From assembly GCA_016223045.1 (NCBI GenBank), contig JACRPT010000111.1:1-41143 (forward strand): 41,143 nucleotides of DNA, written 5' to 3'. Source of the stretch: Candidatus Eiseniibacteriota bacterium (lineage in GTDB: Bacteria > Eisenbacteria > RBG-16-71-46). The notes below the pieces were generated by a model. The model worked only from the letters and a program-made list of their open reading frames with translations. It made no database searches and was not told where the DNA came from. A program made the position numbers and the translations under genes. Shown in pieces: positions 24,162 through 32,874 of this stretch. Each line of letters opens with the position of its first letter. The stretch's first letter is position 1.

Positions 24162-25001
24162 GTGAACGCCCGCCGCCTGCTCGTCACCGTCGCCGCGCTC
24201 GCTGTGCTGCTCGCCGCGCCCCTGGTCGCCGGCCCGCCGCTGGCGCCGAAGACCATGGATCTGGGCCGCGGCCCCACCGTCGTCATCCTCCACGATCTGG
24301 GCGGCACGCGCCTGAACTGGATGCCCACGGTGCGCCGGTTGATCGCCGACCACCACGTGGTGCTCGTGGACCTGCCGGGCCATGGCGACAGCGCGCTGCC
24401 CGATCCGTTCTCGCTCGAGGCCGCGGCGCAGGCGGTGGACCAGGTGCTGGCGAAGCAGAACCCGGACAGCACGGTGCTGATCGGCAAGGGCATGGGCGGG
24501 CTGCTCGCGCTGATCGCGCTGCAGGCGCACCCCGAGCGCGTGCGCGGACTGGTGCTGATCGACGCCGCGGCCAAGCCGCCGATCAAGGTGGACGACCAGC
24601 AGATGAAGATGTTCGTGGAGTGGATGGACCAGAACTACGACGAGTTCGTGAAGACGATCTACACCAAGATGGGCCGCGATTCGGCGCAGGGCGTCGCCAT
24701 CCACGCGCTCGCGGCGCAGACCCCTTCGGTCACGATGAAGGCCTATCTGCGCGCGGCGATGACCGCCGACGGCTCGCAGGTGCTCAGGTCCGCGAAGGTC
24801 CCGCTGCTCTACCTGGGCTCGGACCGCGTGCTCCAGGGCAAGGACTGGGCGGCGGCGGGGAAGGAGATCGGCTTCGACGATCCTTCCCTCGTGCCCTTCA
24901 GGCGCATCGCGAACGCGGGCTACCTGATGCAGCAGGAGCAGCCCGACTCGCTGGCCGCGGCGATCGCCGAGTTCGAGGCACGGGTGATCGCGAGGAAGTA
25001 G
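24162..25001 (+). CDS. Alpha/beta-hydrolase-fold protein lacking catalytic Ser and His
   Basis: 279 aa with an N-terminal signal-like segment (L-L-V-T-V-A-A-L-A-V-L-L). The fold motifs are clear: oxyanion-type H-D-L-G-G, V-D-L-P-G-H-G-D-S, and the nucleophile elbow. The elbow reads G108-K-G110-M-G-G, with Gly where the nucleophile Ser should be, and the catalytic His position is Tyr254 (N-A-G-Y-L-M). The tandem paralogue downstream keeps both (S110, H253). It may therefore be a non-catalytic, binding or regulatory homologue. GTG at 24162 follows AGGAGG. Likely exported or membrane-anchored. Confidence 0.8.
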   Translation: MNARRLLVTVAALAVLLAAPLVAGPPLAPKTMDLGRGPTVVILHDLGGTRLNWMPTVRRLIADHHVVLVDLPGHGDSALPDPFSLEAAAQAVDQVLAKQNPDSTVLIGKGMGGLLALIALQAHPERVRGLVLIDAAAKPPIKVDDQQMKMFVEWMDQNYDEFVKTIYTKMGRDSAQGVAIHALAAQTPSVTMKAYLRAAMTADGSQVLRSAKVPLLYLGSDRVLQGKDWAAAGKEIGFDDPSLVPFRRIANAGYLMQQEQPDSLAAAIAEFEARVIARK

Positions 25002-25011
25002 CGTCCGATCG

Positions 25012-25112
25012 CGCGAGGCACTCGCGGCCGGCGCGGGGAGGCCAGGCTCTTCGCGGCGCAGCCGTGAAAAGAGCTTGCCGACCGCAAGCAGCCGCCGCGG
25101 GGGAAGGAGCGG
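25012..25112 (+). repeat. Family-2 hairpin repeat, copy F
   Basis: Runs from GGCACTCGCGG to GGGGGAAGGAGCGGGAC, with hairpin arms around CCAGGCTCTTCGCGG and GAAAAGAGCTTGCC. It lies between the two hydrolase genes and points along the downstream gene, 100 bp before its start. Confidence 0.8.
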
Positions 25113-25211
25113 GACAAGGCGCCGGTCTGCGCGGCCGGCGCTACAGTCTTCCCCGCGCTCCGCCGATAACTCCGGGGCGTCCCACCCAACCCCGGGACGC
25201 GGCGGGGTGGC

Positions 25212-26060
25212 GTGTCGCTGAGGATCCGCATCTTCATCGTCGCGGTGCTGGCCGTGGTGCTCGCGAGCCTGCGTGGCCTCGTGCCGCCGCCGGCGTCGGT
25301 GAGCGGCGCGTTCGGCCGCGGCAGCACGATTGTGCTGGTGCACGGGCTCGGCAGCCGTGCGCAGCACTGGTTCCCGGTCGCGCGCCTGCTGGCGCGCCGC
25401 CATCGCGTGGTGCTGGTGGACCTGCCGGGGCACGGCCTGAGCGAGATGCCCGAGCCGTTCTCGCTCGAGCGCGCCCGGGTCTCGCTCGACGAGGCGCTGG
25501 CGCGCGAGGGCCGCGACCCGGTCGTGCTCGTGGGCCACTCGCTCGGCGGGCTGGTCGCCGCGGCCGAGGCGTGCAGCCGCCCCGATCGCGTGCGCGCGCT
25601 GGTGCTGGTCGAGACCGCGCTGCGCCCGCAGGTGGAGGGGAAGGAGCGCGCGGCCGTGCTCGAGGCGCTCGACCGCGACTACCAGGGCACGCTGCGGGCC
25701 GAGTACGAGTCGTACGGGTGCGATGCCGCGCAGGGCCGCGCGCTCTACCGCGAGGTCGCGCAGCTCGACCCGGCGATGGTCAGGCAGTGGGTGCGCGTGG
25801 CGCTCACCGCCGATCTCTCGCAGCGCGCCACGTCGCTCATGCCGCCGCTGCTGGTGATCCTGGCTCCGCGCTCGTGGCCGCACGGCGAGCCGTGGTCGGC
25901 GACCGCGGACGCGCTCGGCTACGCGGGCGTGCCGCACGTCGAGCCACTGCGGCTCGAGGGCTGCGGGCACTTCGTCATGCTCGACCGCCCCGCCGACCTG
26001 GCCCGCGCGATCGAACGCTTCGCCGCCTTGCCCGGGGGCGCTCCGCTCGCGGCGCGGTGA
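25212..26060 (+). CDS. Alpha/beta hydrolase, catalytically intact paralogue
   Basis: 282 aa with an N-terminal hydrophobic segment (I-F-I-V-A-V-L-A-V-V-L-A). Contains V-H-G-L-G-S-R-A (oxyanion region), V-D-L-P-G-H-G-L-S, nucleophile elbow G-H-S110-L-G-G and catalytic His253 in G-C-G-H-F-V-M-L-D-R-P. Closely similar in layout to the preceding protein, so the pair arose by duplication. GTG at 25212; the Shine-Dalgarno is weak (GGCGGGG). The substrate cannot be told from the sequence; a membrane-anchored esterase or lipase-like role is inference. Confidence 0.85.
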   Translation: MSLRIRIFIVAVLAVVLASLRGLVPPPASVSGAFGRGSTIVLVHGLGSRAQHWFPVARLLARRHRVVLVDLPGHGLSEMPEPFSLERARVSLDEALAREGRDPVVLVGHSLGGLVAAAEACSRPDRVRALVLVETALRPQVEGKERAAVLEALDRDYQGTLRAEYESYGCDAAQGRALYREVAQLDPAMVRQWVRVALTADLSQRATSLMPPLLVILAPRSWPHGEPWSATADALGYAGVPHVEPLRLEGCGHFVMLDRPADLARAIERFAALPGGAPLAAR

Positions 26061-26191
26061 GGTAGTTGCAGGGGCCTTTGGGTTGCACGCAAGTCTGCCT
26101 GCCGGGGCCCCCCTCCGAATTTGCACCCATGCCCGGGACGTGGGAGGTACAATGTGCCCTCCGCCGAGAGGCCGCCACGCGGGAGGGGCAG

Positions 26192-28004
26192 ATGGAGAAC
26201 AACGTCCTCAAGCACCACGAGATGCTGGTCCTCAAGAACAAGAGCGCCACGGATACCGCGCAGGTACCCGCCTTGGGCGCGACCGTTTCCCTCTACCAGG
26301 CGGGCCCAGTCGTCGCGGAATCCGCCACCCTGCGGTCCATCAACACCGACCCCCCCCTCCGCCCTCGCAGCCGATCAAGATCTACGACGTGCGCAACATC
26401 GCGATCAACGACACCGTGCGGATCGGTCCCACCGGTCCTGAACTCGTGGTCGCGGACGTCGACACGTCCACAGTACTGCCGACCATCTACGTCTGGTACG
26501 ACCTGACCAACAACACCAGCGTAGCGATCCGCACGCGTCTGTACCTCGTCGGCAAGCCCGCCCGCGTGTACTTCGACCCCTACGCCAAGACCGCGGCGCC
26601 ATCCAGCCTTCCGACCGACTCCAACGGACGCGTGGGCTTCTACGTAGCTGACGAGAGGTTCGACTACCTGATCAGCAGCAGCGACTTCACCACGCGCGGG
26701 TTCACAGATGCCGAGGGTGGGTGGAAGGGGTCCGACGTGGGCTGGGTGAACGCAAAGGACTTTCCGACCATCCAGGATGCGGTCAACGCTGCCGCTTGGG
26801 GCGGGGTCGTCTACATCCCTGCGGGCCTCTACCACGAGCGCACGACGCCCTCGTTCACGCAGACGCTCGTCCTGCCGCCGGACCGTCCGGTCCGGCTGGT
26901 TGGCGACGGCCCTGGCGTTACGACCCTGCGAGCAGCGTTCGCGTTCGACCCCAGCTTCGATCCAAACAAGGACTACATTCACCTCACGGGCGACAACCAG
27001 TCCATCGAAGACCTTTCCTTGCTGGGCGGCCAGCAGTCGGGCACGGGAGTCGGCATTCGGATCACGCACCCGGGTACGACCGATCAGGTGATCTACGGCA
27101 CGTTGATCCGGAATTGCCGGATTCACGAGATGCCGGGGTTCGGGATCTTCGTGGGCGACGCGACACGAATCCGCCCGATCCCAACGCCCCCATCAAGTTC
27201 TCCGTCTGGGGCATGTACGAGAACGTCGAGATCAATGGAAATGGGGGCGGTGGTGGCTTTGGGGCGCGCAGCGTGACGACGACTCAGTTCTTCAAGAACT
27301 GCAACATCAAGAACGTCGGCTTCTGCGTGGAGGTCAAGCCATCGCCTCGGCCGGGCTACGTTGGAGCAACTGGCCTGTCGTTTGTCGACTGCATCTTCGA
27401 CGGCCTGAACGCGCGGGCGGTTCGACTGACGGACACGAGTAACGTCGCCTTCGTGAACTGCTGGTTCGAAGGGCGGCTGTATCCGACGCTGGGAGCGGTG
27501 ATCGAAGCGACCGGCAGCTATGAGGGGCTGAGCATCGTCGGCTGCCGATTCGTTCAGATTCTTTATGGCGGGTTGCCCGAGAGCAGGCACTTGTACGCGA
27601 TTCGCATCGCCGGCGTCGGCAGATCCGTTCTGGTCTCGCACATCGTGGTGGTGCTGGGCACGAACACCGCGCCTGACGATCCGCCGCCGCCATACCACGT
27701 GGTGATCGAACCGCCTGCTCCTGGAGGTCCCGGGTCGGAGGTAGTTGTCCTCGGGGGAAGCCTGAGGGATACATCGGGTCTCGAGGACGAGGTTCATCGG
27801 GCGCTGAGGATTTCGGCCGGATCGCCGAAAACGACGCTGCTCGGAACCATGTGGCGCGCGCGGCTGCCGCAGCTCGGGGTTTCCGAACGCAATCTGCTGC
27901 GACAGCCGACGCCGGGGGACATGATCTACAACTCTGACTTGAATCGTCTCGAGTACTACAACGGGACGGAGTGGCGCTATGTAAGCAGCGGCCCTGTTCC
28001 ATAG
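26192..28004 (+). pseudogene. Right-handed beta-helix (tail-spike-like) protein, broken by two frameshifts
   Basis: One protein of about 600 residues is spread over three frames. Frame 1 from ATG 26192 (GGGAGGGG upstream, TACAAT at 26148) gives M-E-N-N-V-L-K-H-H-E to N-T-D-P-P; at a C8 run (26350-26357) the sense moves to a second frame (P-I-K-I-Y-D-V to F-V-G-D-A-T); near 27170 it moves to a third (N-P-P-D-P-N-A-P-I-K-F to Y-V-S-S-G-P-V-P). Both steps equal one missing base. The middle has a pectate-lyase-like start (F-P-T-I-Q-D-A-V-N-A-A) and beta-helix turns; the end G-D-M-I-Y-N-S-D-L-N-R-L-E-Y-Y-N-G-T is like phage fibre tails. Base composition is less GC-rich than its surroundings, suggesting transfer. 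Confidence 0.72.
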
Positions 28005-28076
28005 GAAGAGCGGGTCGTCCGCGCCTGCGGGCGATTTGGCAGAAAGCGGCGAGAAGATCGGTTGTGGGGGTGTGAG

Positions 28077-28769
28077 ATGCGTGGCTGGTATGTTGTTGCG
28101 TGCGTGCTGGGGCTCGCGCTGGGCGCGGAGCCCTGCAGTGCCGTGGGGGGGAACATCGGATGGGACTCCTGTGGCCCGGCGGGGGGATCCAACAAGGACT
28201 TCGCCTGCAATAGCAATGCCGGGGCAGACTCCTTCGTGGTGTCCTTCGTTCCACCGTCGGGACTGCCGCTGATCTACCTGGTCGGGTGTACGGTGGAGAT
28301 ATTCACTGCCGACGGGTCCATCCTGCCGGACTGGTGGCAGCTTCAGGGGGCGGGCTGTCGGCCGTCTTCGTTTGCAGTGACGATGGCGCCGGGTGCGAGC
28401 GCAGAGGGGTGCGACACGATTCCGGTCGCGGTAAGCACGTGGACGTACGCATATGGGCCAGGGGACTTGGTGGCGGCGGTGACGGGAGGCGGCGGTCCGA
28501 TGGCGCCGGGGGTGGAGTTGGTACCTGGGCGAGAGTACTTCCTGGCTCGGATGCGGGTGGATCATCCGGGGACCGTGGGTTCCGATTCATGTGCTGGCTG
28601 CTCGGTGCCGATGAAGCTGGTCGTGTGGACGGTTAGCTTCTACGATGCCCAGGGATTCTCGACTAGGATTACGAGTTGGGACAGGCAGGGGCAGATCACG
28701 TGGCAAGCCGGCTTGGTGCCGGTGATTTCGCGGAGCTGGGGCCAGATCAAGGGGCTTTACCGGCGGTAG
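28077..28769 (+). CDS. Secreted hypothetical protein, 230 aa
   Basis: ATG 28077 opens a signal peptide (W-Y-V-V-A-C-V-L-G-L-A-L-G-A ending C-S-A). The mature part is Gly/Cys-rich with I-G-W-D-S-C-G, N-K-D-F-A-C-N-S-N-A-G, S-F-V-V-S-F-V-P-P-S-G, a repeated L-P-D-W-W-Q and C-A-G-C-S-V-P motif, and W-D-R-Q-G-Q-I-T-W. I do not recognise a domain; it looks like a one-domain surface or extracellular beta protein with disulfides. It lies 72 bp after the beta-helix gene on the same strand and shares its lower GC content. Confidence 0.72.
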   Translation: MRGWYVVACVLGLALGAEPCSAVGGNIGWDSCGPAGGSNKDFACNSNAGADSFVVSFVPPSGLPLIYLVGCTVEIFTADGSILPDWWQLQGAGCRPSSFAVTMAPGASAEGCDTIPVAVSTWTYAYGPGDLVAAVTGGGGPMAPGVELVPGREYFLARMRVDHPGTVGSDSCAGCSVPMKLVVWTVSFYDAQGFSTRITSWDRQGQITWQAGLVPVISRSWGQIKGLYRR

Positions 28770-28945
28770 CCGGGCTGCTGCGCGCACAATGACCGGTGGT
28801 GCTCGACCGCCTGGCCGACCTGGTGCGGGATCGGGCACTCCGCCGCCTCGCCTGAAGGCCAGCCGCTCGCGGCAAGACAGAACTGCCGGCGGTCGCGCCC
28901 GGCCCGGCCGCCGCGGACCGGTCGCCTGCCGTCTGGCCGCGGCGA

Positions 28946-29488
28946 CTATCGCCCTCTATGTCCCACCGTCCCGAGCCGGAACGTGCGCCGTGGCATGGCG
29001 TGCCCCGCGGCCTCGGCCAGGCGCGCGAGCGTGACGTTCTTCCCGGCGTAGCCGTCGAGTGTCACCGGCTCGCCGCCCTGCGGCGGCACCACCACCAGCG
29101 TCGGGAAGCCGGTGATGTGGAAGCGCGCCTGCAGCGAGTCCACGAGCGGCGGGTTCCTGCCCTCCTCGCGCTGGCGGTCCAGCACGCGCACCGGGACGAA
29201 GCGCCCGTTGATGAACGTCGCGCCCTCGGCGTCCGCGAATACCTCGTGCTGCATGGCGCGGCAGGGCGCGCACCACTCCGCGGTGAAGTCGTAGAGCACC
29301 GGCCGGCCCTGCGTCCGCGCCTCGGCTTCGGCGGTCGCGGCCGGGCGCCACCGGACCAGGTCGGGCCGCGACGGGGGATTGCGGCTCTCGTGGATGCCGA
29401 GGGCGACGCGCGCCACCAGCAGCACCGCGGCCACGACCAGCAGCGCGCGCGGGTCGCGGCGGGTCGGGCCGGCGTCACGACGAGGCAT
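28946..29488 (-). CDS. Membrane-anchored thioredoxin-like protein
   Basis: 180 aa: one N-terminal membrane segment (A-L-L-V-V-A-A-V-L-L-V-A), then a thioredoxin fold with the redox pair in A-E-W-C-A-P-C-R-A-M, a following F-I-N-G-R-F-V-P-V-R-V, and cis-Pro in I-T-G-F-P-T-L-V-V-V. The fold resembles the C-terminal domain of DsbD or a periplasmic thiol reductase. Its start overlaps the end of the ABC permease gene by 14 bp, so it belongs to that operon. It could serve cytochrome or envelope protein maturation; this is inference. Confidence 0.85.
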   Translation of the reverse strand: MPRRDAGPTRRDPRALLVVAAVLLVARVALGIHESRNPPSRPDLVRWRPAATAEAEARTQGRPVLYDFTAEWCAPCRAMQHEVFADAEGATFINGRFVPVRVLDRQREEGRNPPLVDSLQARFHITGFPTLVVVPPQGGEPVTLDGYAGKNVTLARLAEAAGHAMPRRTFRLGTVGHRGR

Positions 29489-30185
29489 AGGACAGCTCCC
29501 ACCGGTTGGTGACCGCGATGGCGAGCGCCAGGCACAGCGTGACGGTGGAGAGCCACGAGACGATCTCGAACCACGACACCGCGCCGCCCTGGAGCATCGG
29601 GGCGAGGCTCACCTCGGGCTTGAGGAAGCGCCCGATCTCCTGCGCCCCGCGCGCCAGCGCCACCCAGTGCCTGAACTGGGCGAACGCGCCGAGCGCGGTG
29701 GCCGTGACGTTCGCGACGAGCAGCAGCCCGAGGTCGGCGAGCCCCGGCGCCAGCGAGGAGAGCAGCGCCATCACCGCCGCCATGCCGAGGGCGAGCAGCG
29801 CGTCGCCACCCGCCAGCGCCAGCACGTCGCGCGCCGCCGGCGCGGCCTGGCGCGCCCCCAGCAGGAGCGTGGCGATCGCGATCTGCGTCCACACCACGGC
29901 GATGGTCGCGAGCGCGACCGCGAGCCAGCGGCTGAGCACGTACTCGGAGCGCCGCACCGGGCGCGCGAGCAGGAGCTGGAGCGTGCCGGAGGAGACGTCC
30001 TGTCCGATCATGCCGGCGGCGAACACCAGCGCGGCGCCGTAGCTGTCGCCGAGCAGGGAGAGCCCCGCCGCGGGCATGAACAGCGCGCCCAGCAGTGGCG
30101 GGACGGAGAAGAACAGGAGCAGCGCCACGCGCATCGGGCTGGTGAAACGCTGGCGCAGGGTGGTGGCCACGATGGCGCGGTTCAC
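29475..30185 (-). CDS. ABC transporter permease (ABC-2 type)
   Basis: 236 aa with six likely membrane helices. Contains the ABC-2 hallmarks I-G-Q-D-V-S-S-G-T-L-Q-L-L-L-A-R-P-V-R-R followed by Y-V-L-S-R-W. GTG 30185 overlaps the stop of the ATPase gene (GTGA), showing translational coupling; the longer frame upstream is a shadow of the ATPase. Function is export; the cargo is not indicated. Confidence 0.85.
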   Translation of the reverse strand: MNRAIVATTLRQRFTSPMRVALLLFFSVPPLLGALFMPAAGLSLLGDSYGAALVFAAGMIGQDVSSGTLQLLLARPVRRSEYVLSRWLAVALATIAVVWTQIAIATLLLGARQAAPAARDVLALAGGDALLALGMAAVMALLSSLAPGLADLGLLLVANVTATALGAFAQFRHWVALARGAQEIGRFLKPEVSLAPMLQGGAVSWFEIVSWLSTVTLCLALAIAVTNRWELSYASS

Positions 30186-31117
30186 GCGGAGCCTCCGGGA
30201 GCGGCCGGGCCCTCGAGGAACAGGCGCTCGAGCCGCCCCTCCTCGGACGCGGCCTCGGCCACCGGCACCCCCGCGGCGACCAGCGCCGCGACCAGCCGCG
30301 CGGCGGCCGCGTCGTCGGCCACCGCGAAGCGGGCGAGCGGGGACGCCACCTCGAGCAGCTCCGCTCCGGCGCCCGCCGCCGCCAGCGCGAGCGCCTCGCG
30401 CGTCGGCAGCGCGCCCGCCGCGCGCACGCGCAGCACGCGCGCCGCTGCGGCGCCCGCGGCGAGGGTCTCCATCGCCTCGACCCGGCCCCGGCTCACGAAC
30501 GCCACGCGGTCGCACACGCGCTCGACCTGGTCGAGCTGGTGCGAGTTCAGCACCACGGTCGCGCCGCGCGCCCTGGCCTCGTTGAGCAGCCGCCGGAACA
30601 GCACCACGCCCGCCGGGTCCACGCCCGAGGCCGGTTCGTCGAGGAACACGTAGCGCGGATCGCCGAGCAGCGCCTGCGCCAGCCCGAGGCGCTGGAGCAT
30701 GCCGCGCGAGTACCTGCGGATCGCGCGCGCGCCCGCCGTGGCATCGAGCCCCACGCGCTCGAGCGCGGCGGCGACGTCGCGCGCCCGGCTCGCCGCGGCG
30801 AGTCCGGCGAGCGCGTGGTGGTAGGCGAGGAAGCCGGCGCCGCTCATCCAGCGGTCGAGCGTCAGCCGCTCCGGCAGGTAGCCGGTGACGCGGCGGATGG
30901 CGAGGTCGTCGGGCGCGTGCCCGTCCACCGTGATGCTGCCGGCGTCGGGCCGCAGGAACCCGAGCAGGCAGCCGAGCAGCGTGGTCTTGCCCGCGCCGTT
31001 CGGCCCGATGATGCCGAACACCTCGCCCGGGGCGATGGCGAGCGACACGCCGTCGAGCGCGCGCACCTGCCCCGCACGGTAGGTCCTGGTGAGAGTTTCG
31101 ATGCGGATGCCGGTCAT
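30182..31117 (-). CDS. ABC transporter ATP-binding protein
   Basis: 311 aa. Walker A G38-P-N-G-A-G-K-T, Q-loop region near L-P-E-R-L-T, signature Y-S-R-G-M-L-Q-R-L (in place of the usual L-S-G-G-Q), Walker B Y-V-F-L-D-E-P-A-S-G-V-D-P and the H-loop N-S-H-Q. The C-terminal 90 residues form the accessory domain typical of multidrug/ABC-2 exporters. First gene of the operon with the permease and the thioredoxin-like protein. Confidence 0.9.
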   Translation of the reverse strand: MTGIRIETLTRTYRAGQVRALDGVSLAIAPGEVFGIIGPNGAGKTTLLGCLLGFLRPDAGSITVDGHAPDDLAIRRVTGYLPERLTLDRWMSGAGFLAYHHALAGLAAASRARDVAAALERVGLDATAGARAIRRYSRGMLQRLGLAQALLGDPRYVFLDEPASGVDPAGVVLFRRLLNEARARGATVVLNSHQLDQVERVCDRVAFVSRGRVEAMETLAAGAAAARVLRVRAAGALPTREALALAAAGAGAELLEVASPLARFAVADDAAAARLVAALVAAGVPVAEAASEEGRLERLFLEGPAAPGGSA

Positions 31118-31424
31118 CGAACCTCGCGCGCCCTCACTTCGGCAGCCCGTCTTCCGGGCAGCGGGGGAGAAGAGGCGGGATGGTGCCAGACGGTGCCGGC
31201 GGCCGCAAAGGCCGCACGGGCCTTGTGCCGGGGCGTGGTGCGGTGGGGCCCGCGCGTGTTGGCGCCCCGCGCGCGCCGGGGTGCCGGCGCGCTTCGATCA
31301 GGGGCCGGGGCGTGGTCCCCGCGGGCGCGCACGCTCGTGCTGCGCAGGCAGGCCTCGGCGAAGGAAGCGGGCCAGCACACGACGGCATCGCTTCGGGCAT
31401 CCGGACGGCGGCTGGCGAGGGCTC
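31118..31424. other. Gene-free gap between the FmdE-like gene and the ABC operon
   Basis: A 307-bp stretch with only GC-driven frames. It holds several short GC inverted repeats but nothing I can assign; no U-run terminator or good promoter is visible, although both a stop for the molybdo-operon and a start for the ABC operon are expected here. Confidence 0.4.
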
Positions 31425-32156
31425 CTAGCCGCGCACGCGTTTCCGCACGGTGCGTCCGCGGGCGCTCTCGCGTGGAAGGCGTCGCGGTGCGGGCCCGCGG
31501 CTCGTGGCTTGCGACCGGAGCTTCCCCGCGCTCCGTGGCGTATGGCCGGTGGCGTAGTAGGCCCCGAAGGCGCAGGCGCGGCACCGCACGCGTCCCTTGT
31601 GTATGACTTCGCGCCGGTCGATGACCTCCTCGCCGCACGCTTCACACGTCACCCGCACGCCTGCCTCGCCGAGCAGTTCCGCGAGCGGCGATGTGAGCTG
31701 CACCCGCCGCCAGACGAGCAGCTCGTCGTCGGGCATGCGCTGGTAGCCGACAAGCTGCGCCTGCCACCTGCTCTCCGCGCCCGGCGCGTAACGCGCTGCC
31801 GTGTCGCGCACCTGGGGATGCGGCACGACACGCAGGCAGCGGCCGGTCCTGGTGTCCACGAATGTAGCGGCCACCTTGCCGTAGTCCTCCAGCCGAAGCG
31901 TGCGCTGGCCCACGCTGCAGCCTGCGGCGATGGCGAGCGCGTCCACGAAGCAACCGTCCGTCTCGACGATGGCGATGAGCCGCCGGTCGCGGCGCGGCAG
32001 GCGCAGGTGGAGCTCACGTCCGGCGAGCAGTGCGATGCGCGCGCCCAGTACCTGCCGCGGACACAGGCGCGAGTGGTGCGACATGCTCTCGCGCAGGATG
32101 CGCTTGAGCGTCCGCGCGAAGGGGACGCGCGATCCTGCGCCGACGCGGGCGCTCAC
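31425..32156 (-). CDS. FmdE-family zinc-ribbon protein
   Basis: 243 aa. The N-terminal domain has the FmdE signature (H-H-S-R-L-C-P-R-Q-V-L-G-A-R-I-A, then V-E-T-D-G-C-F-V-D-A). A C-terminal zinc ribbon follows: C-E-A-C-G-E-E-V and R-C-R-A-C-A-F-G. FmdE proteins accompany molybdenum or tungsten enzymes, originally formylmethanofuran dehydrogenase, with an unclear accessory role. GTG at 32156 overlaps the torD stop (GTGA). The basic tail after the ribbon (about 40 residues) is not conserved. Confidence 0.82.
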   Translation of the reverse strand: MSARVGAGSRVPFARTLKRILRESMSHHSRLCPRQVLGARIALLAGRELHLRLPRRDRRLIAIVETDGCFVDALAIAAGCSVGQRTLRLEDYGKVAATFVDTRTGRCLRVVPHPQVRDTAARYAPGAESRWQAQLVGYQRMPDDELLVWRRVQLTSPLAELLGEAGVRVTCEACGEEVIDRREVIHKGRVRCRACAFGAYYATGHTPRSAGKLRSQATSRGPAPRRLPRESARGRTVRKRVRG

Positions 32157-32872
32157 GAGCCCGGTCCCTCGGTGGCCGGGCATCCGCCGGGCAGCGGGTC
32201 GGCGGCGCCCGCGGCGGAATCACGGCCGCCGGCCTCCGAACGGAGGAACGCCACGAGAAACGCGGCGATCGCCGCGTACAGCCCGCCCGGCGCGGCCCGC
32301 GCGATGTCCCGGTGGAGATCCGGCGTCCACGCAAGGAGGTGTTCCGTGAGGAAGAGCCGGTGGCGTTCCATTGCATCGCGCCCATCCGGCGCGCCTGGCC
32401 CACCCGAGACGGCGGCGTGTGCGAGCAGCAGACCGGCGAACTCCAGCTCGCACGCCAGGTGATCGTCGGGGATCTCGCCGAGCCGCTCGACCGCCACGCC
32501 CGCCTCCGCGTAGGCGCGACGCACCGCGTGCGCCGGCTCCTGCATCACGAGCCGTTGCGGCGAGCGGTAGACGGATTCGTACGGTGGCGCCGGCACGTGG
32601 TACGGCCCCACGAAGAGCCGCAGGTGCTCGCGGCGCGCCTCTTCCCAGCCCGGCCAGTCCGGGCCGACGCCAACCAAGGCCTCCCGCAGCCTTCGTCCGG
32701 TCTCCCGCAGCCCGTCGTCCGTTCCGGGCGCCACGGCTTCCGACCCGTCCGAGAGCAGGGCGTGGAGCACATCGCGCCAGCCGTCGCAGTCCTCCGCCCG
32801 CACGCCATCGAGGAACGCGCGGGAGAGGAGCGCGTACGCCGCGATCCGATGCCTGGTCGCGAGCCGGGGCAC
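32153..32872 (-). CDS. TorD/DmsD-family molybdoenzyme chaperone
   Basis: 239 aa, all-helical. Contains R-H-R-I-A-A-Y-A-L-L-S-R-A-F, E-H-L-R-L-F-V-G-P and P-P-Y-E-S-V-Y, then P-D-D-H-L-A-C-E-L-E-F, the TorD family motif. Such proteins bind the Tat signal of molybdoenzymes and guide cofactor loading; the partner is the catalytic subunit encoded just upstream. GTG at 32872, two bases after the Fe-S subunit stop, was chosen; the frame further up runs antisense-like through other genes. Confidence 0.85.
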   Translation of the reverse strand: MPRLATRHRIAAYALLSRAFLDGVRAEDCDGWRDVLHALLSDGSEAVAPGTDDGLRETGRRLREALVGVGPDWPGWEEARREHLRLFVGPYHVPAPPYESVYRSPQRLVMQEPAHAVRRAYAEAGVAVERLGEIPDDHLACELEFAGLLLAHAAVSGGPGAPDGRDAMERHRLFLTEHLLAWTPDLHRDIARAAPGGLYAAIAAFLVAFLRSEAGGRDSAAGAADPLPGGCPATEGPGS

Positions 32873-32874
32873 GC

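Noticed and set aside
26099-26128. Additional family-1 copy before the beta-helix gene
   Set aside because: GGGGCCCCCCTCC then TTTGCACCC only loosely matches; the second palindrome arm is missing.
31134-31400. Short gene between the FmdE-like gene and the ABC operon
   Set aside because: Pro/Ala/Arg-rich frame without ribosome-binding site or recognisable domain.
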